This document shows positions 53,880 to 64,000 of a stretch of DNA of 64,000 bases, in pieces. The DNA is from Limnoperna fortunei (lineage: Eukaryota; Mollusca; Bivalvia; Mytilida; Modiolidae). The notes under the pieces were generated by a model that saw only the letters and a program-made list of their open reading frames with translations, did not search any database and was not told where the DNA came from. Location: NCBI GenBank assembly GCA_944474755.1, contig OX104114.1:41605070-41669069 (forward strand), read 5' to 3'. Within the stretch, counting starts at the first letter, position 1; each line of letters opens with the position of its first letter. The position numbers and the translations under genes were made by a program.

Positions 53880-56800
53880 ATTTTTTAGCCTTTATTCTGA
53901 AACAATGGAAGATCGTTATCGCTTATTATATTCTTCGTAGAGTAAAAAGTAAAAGAAATTTGTCATGTTCGACTTTATAACCAAGACATTTAATTTCACA
54001 AAAAATTCACAAAGTATGTGCTTAAAATTTAATAAAACATCAAAAGTTTTTTGCCTTTTCAGGAACTTGTGGTCTAATAAACTTGTTTTTAGTGCATGCA
54101 ATTAATTCGATTCGATAAATCAAGATGGATAAGAAGTATTTTAATATAAATAAATTTATTTTGTTCGGAAGATTAAGTCTCTTCAAGAGAAAATCTTTTT
54201 TTTAAGAAATTTATGATGATAACATTGTTCCTGTTAAGAGAAAGAAGAGTTTTTTGGGTCAATAATCATGACTAACGTGATATTTCTGCACATGTCATAC
54301 ATCTTTTAACTTTTGCCCATTAATTTATTCGATCACTAACCGCCTGATGAAGCGTTTGATGGCATGTAAGCAACTTGTACATTTATTATTGCAATGCTGT
54401 AAGCTACACTTTATTATCATTTATCAATGTCTAAAGTGGCGATGACTTCTTTGATTCTTAAGTAAAAATCAAATTACAATTAACAAAATGTCAACAATAT
54501 ATGACATGTAAATACAGTTCAAAATTATTATAAAATCGAAACCTTTATCTACGTGTACCCATTTATCATCTGAATTACGTAAGCGCTGAAATGGACACCG
54601 CATTATAATATGTCAATGTCTGCAGTGACCATAATTCCTGGCGATGTTGTAAAGATTACAAAAGAACAAACAATATTCGGAAATTTTGTCACTTGACCGT
54701 CAACATTGTAATTTATGCGATGGATATTTATGATTCATGTGTACGATATGTACCTCACGTGTGATGTATGTGCATGTTAATAGCTCCAGGTTTTTTGAGT
54801 ATTAAAATAGGTATAACCTTGTTTTTTGAAGGTTTATTAAATACGACAAATACATGAAGCATGATTATATTGTGATCATATTGTTTGTGAATGATTCCGA
54901 AATCTACACACACAATATTCTTTTAACTTTAGTATTTACTATTGCTAACACAAAAGATATGACTGACTGGTTGCAAACATTCATGTTCGAATTCACCAAT
55001 CTTTAAAAAAGTAGTTAAACATACTGTTTTTTAATCAGCTGCTATCCTTTTATATTATTTATTGTATTTGCCCTAATTATATTTGCAAAAATCAGAAAAT
55101 TCAGTAATCTTCAATCATTTACAGTACCAGCTTCATACAAGAATTAAACCTTGATAATTTTAAAAGGTAACTAGATTGAAGATACTATTGCAAGTATAAC
55201 AAACTTCATTTGTAATCCTTTTTACGGCCATTATGTAACTTTCGTACTGTTCTTTCAATAGGAATATCATTTTAGTAAGTTATTCTTATTAATCCTAATA
55301 AAAAATCTATTATAGATACTACTTCTACAATATATATTTTATATAAACAATTTGTATGAAAATTACTGCAAAGACAAACTAAATTGTGTGGGAATTAGGA
55401 TACTTTAAAGACGATATATTTGTTAGTTAAAAATCGCCTCAAAAAGTCATTTCCAATAACTAATATGAATAGTTGTCAACACGTTTGGACTTTTTGTCAG
55501 TTTAATAAATAAATATGTTTGTTTTTTATCTGATGCAATTTAGATTTGATGCCTGTTATTACCACCCACGCCATCCTAAATTGTACCGTATATGTTTAAT
55601 TAATTATGTATTATAAGGATAAATTTATATTTCCACACTGTTTGGTATTTACAATAATTGAGTAATAAACAGTAAACACTACTTGATTGCGTATTAAAAA
55701 TATTGACACGAACTTTAGGTTATATATATGTAATTTTGTGGCCCGAATACAACATAACCGCGATAGGTTCTACACGTGTCACAAATGTAATATAATTGAC
55801 CCATAGCATGACATTTGGTGACGTGTTTACAACTATATTGATTTTTGTCACATTTGTTTACAATTACATATCATGTATTTAATAAATCATTATCAATGCC
55901 TTTGTAGGAAACTCGCACAATGGTAACTAAGAAAATATATTATTTGCTTCCGGTTGTCATGCAATTTTGTACTATGGTACATGTATTAAATACAATATTT
56001 GCTTTCGTTGTTTTCAATGCATTCTGACATGCTATAAAATATAATATCTGCTTTGCCTTTTTGTAGTAAATCCTTAACTATGATTTAAATTATAACATTT
56101 GGTTTGGTATTATCATCAATGAATTGTCGTACAATAGTATAAACTATAAAATTTGGGCTGCTCTTGCAATGCATAGTCGTACAATGATATAACATGTAAT
56201 ATTTGCTTTGGTGTTTTCGCTAGAAATTCGGACAATAATATAAAATGTAATATTTGTTTTGTTTTTACAATTCATATTCTTACATTGGTATTAAATATAA
56301 TAGTTGTATTGGTTTGAAATACATTATATTAATATAGTATACTGGCAAAATAAATATGCTTTTTTCCAAAGATAGTTTCAATATGGTAAAAATATATTTA
56401 CATAGGTTTTGTTCATGCACTGTCATAGATATTATATTATTCATGTTTCGCATAAATAACAATCCATTTAGATTGGTACCTTTTATAATATGAAATCATT
56501 TCATTTCGTAGGAACCATTTTTCGTGAACCTTTAATTTCATAATTTAATCAGTTTGTTTCGATTAAATCATAATGAGAATTCTTTTTGTTGAATATTGTA
56601 AATCTTTTCTTGCCAGTCATCTTAGAATTCTTGAAAATGAGTACATATAATGGTATAATCCACAGTACAAAGCATGTAGTGTACATGTGTGTGTGTGTGA
56701 AAATTACTCTTGAAAAATCTGAAGAACTGACAGGTATATGTAATCCAGTTTCATTGCGTACAATTGGGTTTTGCATACATTCCCAAATCGAAAGGATGAT

Positions 56801-57285
56801 CGAACAATTTAAATAAATAGTAAAACGTAAACAGAAAGAAAGATGCATGCTCCGGCGTATATGTCAATTTTGGTCGCATCAATTACATCTATATGTACAT
56901 GTTTATGTTGCTAATACTAACACGTATTTGATAGATGGAACTACACATACTAAAATACGATTTTTAATTTAAAGATGTGTTTTTCTTGAGTTTTTGTTTT
57001 TGTTTTTATCAAACAAAATGATCTTAGAAACATAATATTTTACTTAAAATGACATACTAATGCTGTCTGAGAACAATACAAAAACTATTTGCATTGTACA
57101 TCAATAATTTTCACAGTTCATAATGTTTTTATGAAGTAGTTTAAGGGGAACCATACAAAATGAAGTGCAAAAATCGCTAGTAGGAAAATTATAATGCAGC
57201 ACATAATAAAAAACATCGTTTAAGCGTTTCAATCTTATCATATGCTGCTATTTCCGCCTTCATTTATTTTTTCCACCTTTTTTAG
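53880..57285. other. Long intergenic or intronic AT-rich stretch
   Basis: No convincing ORF or repeat family. A GTGTGTGTGTGTG run sits near 56688. ORFs around 56280-56848 are AT-driven and overlap on both strands. Confidence 0.3.
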
Positions 57286-57295
57286 GGACATGACA

Positions 57296-57361
57296 AATTA
57301 GATGGCACGATTGAACGCGTTTGCCGACGTAAAAACTACAAAAAGATCAATGTGTACTGAC
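57296..57361 (+). CDS. Putative terminal exon, unknown protein
   Basis: A pyrimidine tract and acceptor (TTTCCACCTTTTTTAG) are followed by an open frame GHDKLDGTIERVCRRKNYKK, then INVY and TGA. The basic C-terminus and mixed codon use look coding. No partner exon was found and an alternative donor (C|GTAAAA at 57329) exists, so this is only a candidate. Confidence 0.25.
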
Positions 57362-57843
57362 ATTGAAAACACATATTCTGAACTAGAGAACAACTTTCGT
57401 CTAAATTACGTCACCAAATATTGCACGTGTAATCATATCATTATTATGTAACTTAAGCCTTTTGAAAAGAAGCGATGATTTACAGCAAACGAATAGAAAT
57501 GATAAAAAACGATCAAATACTAAAAGTGATTTTTATCTGTCACAGTAGTGTGTCATTGAAAGAACGTATGTCTATCATATTATCATTAATGCATGTTTGG
57601 TCGTTTTTTCATATAACACATATAGACATGCATTTGGTGTTGAACTTGTTTAATTAACTTGTTTTTCTTCTAATTTTGTAAAGAGGGATATTTTATTTGT
57701 CGTTTTTTATGTCAAAAAATCTCTTACTGTTTAAAAGTCAGATTGAAACAATATATGTTCTTTTGTAAATAATAATTATAAGTTTTTCTAGAATTATTAC
57801 TACATGTAGTTCGTATATAAGTCTCATTGATTTTTTTATTCAG

Positions 57844-57909
57844 TTGCACCAGGAAGATCAGCCGGGCGATAACTCTTTATGTCATCAATGTACTTAATGA
57901 ATTTGCGTC
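57844..57909 (+). CDS. Putative 66-nt internal exon, unknown protein
   Basis: The acceptor TTTTTTTATTCAG and the consensus donor C|GTAAGT frame 66 nt. One frame is open throughout (CTRKISRAITLYVINVLNEF), the other two have stops. It could be an internal microexon of a plus-strand gene that also uses the block at 57296, but the order (terminal-looking exon first) argues against one transcript. Confidence 0.3.
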
Positions 57910-58283
57910 GTAAGTATTTTATTTCAAAATTACTCACATTGAAAATATAATCAACACAATTTTAACAAATACTTGTTTAGTCATAATTCATAATTGTTTC
58001 ATTGAGTTTGCATTTTACAATTTGTCAGCTTTTTAGTAAAGATCACTCGACGGAGAAAGATTAACACTATAAAGTTGATAAATATCTTGTTAACCTGATT
58101 CTGTCCTGTTGCCTGTCAAGTCCTAATTTCTTTAATCATACTAAGCAAGACTCTCAACTGAGAAATGACACGATTCAGTAAGCTGTACTGTTTGTAACAA
58201 ACTAGTATTTTTATTTAGTTCAATATTCTTAGTACTAATTAAGAGATATATCTATCGGACTACACATTTGGGTTACATGTATA

Positions 58284-59833
58284 CACCTGGAAAAAAGTTA
58301 AGCAACCCCCAAATATTTGTGTTTTTCAATTATTGTAAATAAAGTTTAATTTTGATGATTTTGGTCAGTATTAATTCTTTCATGTATAACTAAAGGGATG
58401 TGAGTGTTCAAGTGTGAGATTTTAATCAAGCGCGGTTTTCTGTCCACGTGAAGCTTGCTACCTTTTTCACGTCTAGTGTGCACTATTTTTTCGGTATCGG
58501 TATTTAAACTCCGAATTCTAACTGCCAAATCATTTAAAGTAAGCATGACAAGGAGGCGGATATTAGATTCACAGAGATGGAAATCATTGGCATACATTCC
58601 ACTGGTATGTCTTACAAGGCAAAAGGACGTCAGCTTGGCTATCATACAGTCATTAGTCGTTTGTCAGAAAACACGCTTCCACGCAAGATGTTAAGACCGT
58701 TTCCGATCTGTGACAACCATGGAGAAAGATGACTTGCTAGATTGGTTAGACGAAATCCATTTATAGCAACCAGCTGTCTCAAGCAACAATAGTTACCTAG
58801 TCGTAATATGTAACAGTACGAAATCGTCTTGAAGCTGCAGGATTGAGGTCAAGGAGTCATTAAACGCCCAAGGCTTGATAAGTGCCATCGCAGGGACATG
58901 ATGGCTTGGTGCAGAACAAGACAAAATTCAACCTTAGAACACGGCGACGAATAGACTTGTCAGATGAGAGCCGATTTTTACTCCATGCAACTGATGGATG
59001 AACCCGTGTTTGGAGGAATCAAACACAGATCGCACGCCAAGAAACATTGTTCCTACAGTGCCTCTGTTGGGGGCTCAGTTATGTGTGGGGTTGTATCTCA
59101 CATGATTGTAAACTGGATCTGGTAGCAATCAATGCCAAACCTTATGGTGAAAAGTACACCCGGGACGTGCTTACACGCGTAGTTGTGACTCATTTTTGAA
59201 ACAAAAACCAAGTCAAGACCTGTTTTAATGGATGAGAACGCTAGATCTCATTGTTCCAGGGCATTAAGGGTATATCTAGAGAACGCTATGCAAGAAGTCC
59301 AGTTTTCAACCTAATAGAAGATCTATTGGATCAATAGGGTAGGCGATTACAAGCTCTGGATCCTTACCACAAACCTTGCAACATTTAGAAGCTCAATTCC
59401 ACCTGGAATGGCGACATTTAACGCTTCAACACATTAGACGCCTTACTGGCAGTATGCAACGCATGGTTGCAGCGGTCATTCATGCTAACGGTGGATATAC
59501 CCGATATTGACCATTCGACGGCTTATTATCAATTTGGTGTTTATGATTGACGTTTCAAGTGTGATTGGACAATTTAATAACAGTTAGGGAGCTTTCGGCG
59601 ACAATTCTTTTTAAAGACGACGTAAAAGAGCAAACACTGTCCATATTATGATGAAATGATATGTTAATAAAATAATAAGTTTTTTTGGATAAATAATGTT
59701 TCATTGTGCCCAACAATGCATATTTTTGTTTGCTATATAAACTAAAAACGAATGGCAGTCCAATATTAGTCCAAAGGGGTTCAAATATATATGACTTGAA
59801 AAAAATAAAGGGTGCTTAACTTTTTGTCAGGTG
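58284..59833 (+). mobile_element. Tc1/mariner transposon with paired ends
   Basis: The left end CACCTGGAAAAAAGTTAAGC and the right end (reverse complement CACCTGACAAAAAGTTAAGC) are inverted repeats flanked by TA (58282-58283, 59834-59835; in fact TATA on both sides), the target site of this superfamily. Total length is 1550 bp, close to the usual 1.3-1.7 kb. It encloses a broken transposase. Confidence 0.92.
58536..59510 (+). pseudogene. Tc1-like transposase pseudogene
   Basis: Read across frameshifts and stops, the order matches Tc1-type transposases: a helix-turn-helix region around TDMEIIGIHSTGM-like and GRQLGYHTVISRLSE-like words (58560-58670), RRNPFIATSC, then RPRLDKCHRRDMMAWCRTRQ, a weakened catalytic region where FSDESRF is expected (58950-58985), GGSVMCGVVSH (normally GGSVMVWGGIS), and VLMDENARSHCSRA near 59229, where active enzymes have DNARPH with the second catalytic Asp. 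The expected third catalytic region near LNPIE is not clear. Many stops make it inactive. Confidence 0.85.
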
Positions 59834-59839
59834 TATAAG

Positions 59840-60865
59840 TGGAATATTTTTTCTCTTTAATTCTATGGTAACCATAATAAATTTACTGATCGCTACTTTT
59901 AATTGTATACAACTAGTGCTTCACTTTTACATTGCACCGAGGAAGAAGAGGGAATGACACAGCAGTTTAAACTAATTCTAACCTTCCTACCCAGTTATCA
60001 ATGTCTAATATTTTTTGCTTCTTCTGGAAATTGGTGTTTGCTCTATTTTCAAATTAGGTATTAGTTTTGGGTTTTCTCTAGAGTTTCGATCAATTTACAA
60101 AATTAGTGACACCAGAGGTCATATAATCAATACAATTAATGATAGAAAAGAGTCAGACTTAAAATTGAACAAACATTTTTAAATACAACAAAACATTGGG
60201 AAAAACTGACATCTATCATAAAATTTACAAAATAAAACGTAATAAAACTAATTTTCGGTCAAACAAACTTTTTATGAACATGTAAAGGAAACACGTGGTA
60301 TAAACCTTACATTAATTTAAGGTGTTGCAAAATTCATTTCTATGTCTATGTACAAAATATTTGTTATTTTATTCGATATTTCCTTGTTTGTGACAATAAC
60401 GTTTTTACAGGTAAAAGTCACCTTTTTGTTACTATTAGTTATTTTATATCTCCCCTACTTATATAAATATTATGTAATTTTTAATATTGGTTTTATCATT
60501 ACGCCGTATAAATAAAGGACACGTTTTTAATGATAGAAGCAAAAACATCTATGTTACTGATTCTCTGGTACGTTAACATTTTTCTTGTTAAAATTAAGAC
60601 TACCATTAAACATTAAACGTCCATAAATGCCAAATCTGTATTAAGTTTCTAATTTATTACCATTATTTATGATTATGTTTGCTAACGCCGAAAAGTAAAG
60701 AAGAAACAAGCAACTAAAATTCTACATGGTGTTAGTCTGTACTGTTGTGTACTTTTTGACACTGGTTTAAAAGTCCATGTAAAGTCGTCACATCTTCCGA
60801 CGCTAGAACAATAGATGTCGCAGTAATACATGTACCTATTAAAGCCTTATAACGGGAAAATTATC
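59840..60865. other. Intergenic, nothing recognised
   Basis: AT-rich; no gene evidence. Confidence 0.3.
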
Positions 60866-60872
60866 AAAATAT

Positions 60873-60916
60873 GAGTGCTTTAGTAATTTTTGATTGAATC
60901 AAAAATGGTTGCACTC
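60873..60916. repeat. 44-bp hairpin
   Basis: Perfect palindrome ATTTTTGATT-G-AATCAAAAAT (60886-60906), extended by GAGTGC and GCACTC at the outer edges. Possibly a fragment of a larger palindromic MITE. Confidence 0.7.
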
Positions 60917-60919
60917 AAT

Positions 60920-62110
60920 CTGTTTTTTATGTTCGAACATATATAGTCCACACTTTTTAATTCAATACAAAATATGTATACCTAATTTCCATTTGGCAAA
61001 TTATATTGTCAACGAAAGACACGTTTTATTGAAGATTTAATCACTGCGTTATCGGAGAACAATGACAAATAAATAAATCTTATTGATAAGAAGATTGACC
61101 ACTGTTCGTGTGAAAAGTGAATAGTTACTCAAGCGATGGGTAAACCCCGTTTTTGACACGTTTATGATGTCATTTTATTACCAGCACTTTAATATACATC
61201 CTACGTTTAAAACAGATACATGTATTAAGTTGTTCTTACCCAGCACAGTATCGTGCACTGTACATTACAGGTATTTATCTTTTGTACAACGAATGGTGAC
61301 TATGTCTATCAACTGACCTAGACAATAGCCCATGTTTGACAGTTGATAGTCCATACCTCAATGTAACTATCTTGCTTATAAGTGGATATGTTTTTGTCCC
61401 ATTTTATCTTGGTTAACTAACCAAATCCATGTTCAGAAATCCCGAAAACCGTATTCAGTGTGGCCTTGTCAAATGTGACTCAAACTCTGTTGGTCTATAA
61501 ACGTTTTTGGTGCAAACATATTTTTAACAGACTCTTTATAGGTGTAAACCTTAAGAGAGAGAGAGAGTAAGTTTGTTCTATTGTCTAGCACTCTGGATTC
61601 TTCTGGATTCTTGTTGATGGTGTTTTTATTGTCCGTTCTAAACAAAAACAATTAAATTGAACGTTTTAAATTGTTTTCTCGCCTTTTAAAAATAATCATT
61701 TTTTTCTATTTCAGCAAGACGATTTTGTGTCAGTAGATAATACAGTAATTTAATTACATAACCTTGACAACATGAACAGTTACCATAGGGACAGTCTCCA
61801 TGGGTAAACAATGGAATAAGAAGTTTCTTTAGGACAAACTGTCTCTTAACAAAGACAAACTCAAATATTAATAAATACTGAATAATTAAACGAATTATGT
61901 ACAATATATTATTGTATATTTGGAGTTTAAAATATTTATTTTGATATAAGACAGGAAATATATATTTGATAATAGAAATTCGGGAAATAAAATATACATC
62001 TTAGTGTTTGGTTTTGACGTAAATTTTAACACCTGTTTAGGTAATATGTTTCAGCACGAGAACAAGCTAAAATAAAATATGTTTCACAAATCAGAAGTAC
62101 AAATGGCCAG
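60920..62110. other. Intergenic, nothing recognised
   Basis: AT-rich with a (GA)n run near 61556. An acceptor-like TTTTTTCTATTTCAG precedes a 12-codon open stretch at 61715-61753, too short to support. Confidence 0.3.
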
Positions 62111-62117
62111 TGTTTTT

Positions 62118-62291
62118 TACTGCTACTAGATTATTACTCGCATCTTGTTAGAAGTTGCAATTTGCACAGTAAAGACTACTGTGCCAATTGCAACTTCTAA
62201 CAAGATGCGAGTAATGCTCTAGTAGCAGTATGTAAAGCAGAATGTAAAGACCTCTTTGTTCGACGTCAGAAACAAAGAGGTCTTTACATTC
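62118..62291. repeat. Twin adjacent long hairpins
   Basis: Hairpin 1 (62118-62230): arms of about 54 bp starting TACTGCTACTAGA and containing CGCATCTTGTTAGAAGTTGC, with a short loop near AAGAC. Hairpin 2 (62240-62291): perfect 21-bp arms starting GAATGTAAAGACCTCTTTGT around a CGACGTCAGA loop. They are 9 bp apart. Two side-by-side hairpins resemble some foldback MITEs. Confidence 0.9.
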
Positions 62292-62299
62292 AACCCGCG

Positions 62300-64000
62300 C
62301 AGTACTGTCTCAACGCATCAAGCAGTAAGTTCTGCGGCCAGGACTTAACAACACCTTATTTTATAGGGCATCCTCTTTTCAACATCAGGAGAATATTTGT
62401 GTTTGCTTGTTTGAACTGAATTACAGACGTAAGAGAAAACGTGAACTCAAAAAACAAACAAACAAAGAAAAAATAAAGAAAAGCAAAAAAGAAGAAAAAA
62501 ACCAAAACAAAAAAACTTAAAAAAAAAACAAAAAAACATAGACATTCTGACCGAAACTAATCCTTCACACTCTATATACAAGATAAATACCGAATAACAA
62601 ATTTTGCCTGCCATATAACTAGCAATTTTGTAAGAAAGACGCTAGAAAGAATAGTTAAATTTAAGTTTTAGTATTTCAAAAACTGTCAGTGACACAAGTT
62701 GTTCGTCAAGCGATACGCACCTATAAATCGCTTTGGCTTAGCACTTATACCCATTTAAATCATTTTATGAATGAATATGTGCTTAGGATTAACATGTGCA
62801 ATAACTAGCACGTACGATGTTTCATACTTTTCTGAATGAAACAGAAAGTAAGTTTCGTAATGGCTGGGGATATTAAGTTTAACAAAACACACAAGAAACA
62901 TTATTGGACCACTACCAAAGTGTTATGCATACAGTTAAAACTTTTCTCTAAATTATAAGTTCCAAAGAGTGCCAATTGATAGGGTTTATTGAATAAACAG
63001 TAAGCATATTTTAAACTTTAATTCATAGAGCAACGAACATTTTACAAAAGAAAAAAAACAACATATATGTATTTATAAAGCATTGTTATAGACGAAGTCT
63101 GCATTGAGTGAATGTGCGTTTCGTCAATTAATGTATACTCTAATTCACATGTACACCGTCAACTCTAAAAAATTGGTGACAATACAACGGTGCATCAAAA
63201 TCAGAATTCCAATAAAGGTCAATCGTTCTTGGTGCGGTAAGATTTGACAACAATTGCGAATGTTGTTACTTGGAAGCATTTTTTTGGTTCCATTGCAAAT
63301 TACATGCATATATATACATAGTACTAATATTTATATGGAACATATACAATACAGCAGTTAAATGTAACAAGACAATGGGTTTTTTATTTAATTTTAGAAG
63401 AAGGATAGAAGTAATGTAAAGTTAGAATATGTGTATTTGTATGCAACGATTTAGTAGAACAGGCTTGAAAAAATCATAGTAGGAAATAAAGTTTGGTTTC
63501 CCTGTGAGATATTAACTGGTATCACAGAATGACTATCTTAAAATAGTTAGAAGTCCAAGGCTTGGAAAGGGTGGGGGTGGGGCATCACTTAAATTTTGTG
63601 AGATTGATGTAGGCAGGAGTTTTTTGTTAAGCATAAAAGATGAATAACGAATTAGTATTATTTAACATCTAACAAATTAAATGAGTGAGAAAAGATACTG
63701 GAAGCATATTGCCTGCAACAACCAACTTCTTTTTAATCTTTATAGCCAAATGACACATCGTTTAACTAGGAAGTCATAGAATTGACTGGAAAATTTTTTT
63801 TCCAGATATATAGTCTTTTTATTTTGCATTAATACCAATATTGATGACAATCCCTCCGATTGAGAAGGCACCTCTCTTACCAGATATTACTCAACGTGCT
63901 AATACCCTTGTTATGATGGCAATGGTCGGACATTTTTAACTTTTAATGGTACATGTAACAGTTTATTTACGCACCTGGACTATTGTAATATCGGTGCACT
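62300..64000. other. Intergenic, nothing recognised
   Basis: AT-rich; an A-rich low-complexity tract at 62445-62540. No gene or repeat family recognised. Confidence 0.3.

Noticed and set aside
61715..61753. Possible terminal exon of 12 codons after an acceptor
   Set aside because: Too short, with no partner exon or family evidence.

Overview
The window looks like nuclear DNA from a lophotrochozoan, most likely a bivalve mollusc (mussel-like). This is an inference from several things: strong AT richness, very low coding density, about 17 copies of one tRNA-derived SINE, remnants of several non-LTR retrotransposon lineages, a MULE and a Tc1/mariner relic, many palindromic MITEs, and an insert with about 156-bp core tandem repeats resembling the bivalve pearl/Helentron-type elements. 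No bacterial genes, operons, rRNA, functional tRNA or CRISPR were seen.

Only one host gene is well supported. On the + strand at about 50.4-53.1 kb, a coding exon for a signal peptide (50560-50620) is joined across a GT-AG intron to one long exon (51189-52624). The product is a 498-residue, cysteine-free, Gly/Gln/Pro/Phe-rich secreted protein of unknown family, plausibly an extracellular-matrix (shell, byssus or periostracum type) component. Weaker traces of other genes are a 41-codon ORF with an NRF1-like promoter motif on the - strand at 32.7-32.8 kb, an orphan - strand exon at 46.6-46.7 kb, and two exon-like blocks at 57.3 and 57.8 kb.

Layout. 0-5 kb: decayed L1-like LINE, degenerate tandem repeats, an AAAT microsatellite and a MULE transposase pseudogene. 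8.2-10.7 kb: minus-strand non-LTR retrotransposon with a damaged reverse transcriptase. 11.6-19.3 kb: nested zone with two pairs of widely separated inverted ends, a palindromic MITE, a SINE carrying a 420-bp hairpin-ended MITE, a SINE with a perfect 14-bp target duplication, and a cluster of ten TTCnnGAA heat-shock-element-like half-site pairs. 19.6-24.4 kb: local duplications, palindromes and a LINE endonuclease fragment with a 326-bp tandem duplication. 27.4-28.3 kb: 46-bp minisatellite. 30.6-31.3 kb: hAT-like MITE flanked by a duplicated host segment. 32.9-36.7 kb: a well-preserved LINE reverse transcriptase split by a 1.5-kb hairpin-ended insert. 36.8-49 kb: more SINE copies, a long-TIR MITE and a second AAAT microsatellite. 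50.4-53.1 kb: the secreted-protein gene. 58.3-59.8 kb: Tc1/mariner element with intact ends but a dead transposase. 62.1-62.3 kb: twin hairpins.

The elements form insertion layers (MITE in SINE, Helentron-like element in LINE, SINE in a tandem duplication) that give a relative history of the locus. All calls were made by eye; no homology search was run.
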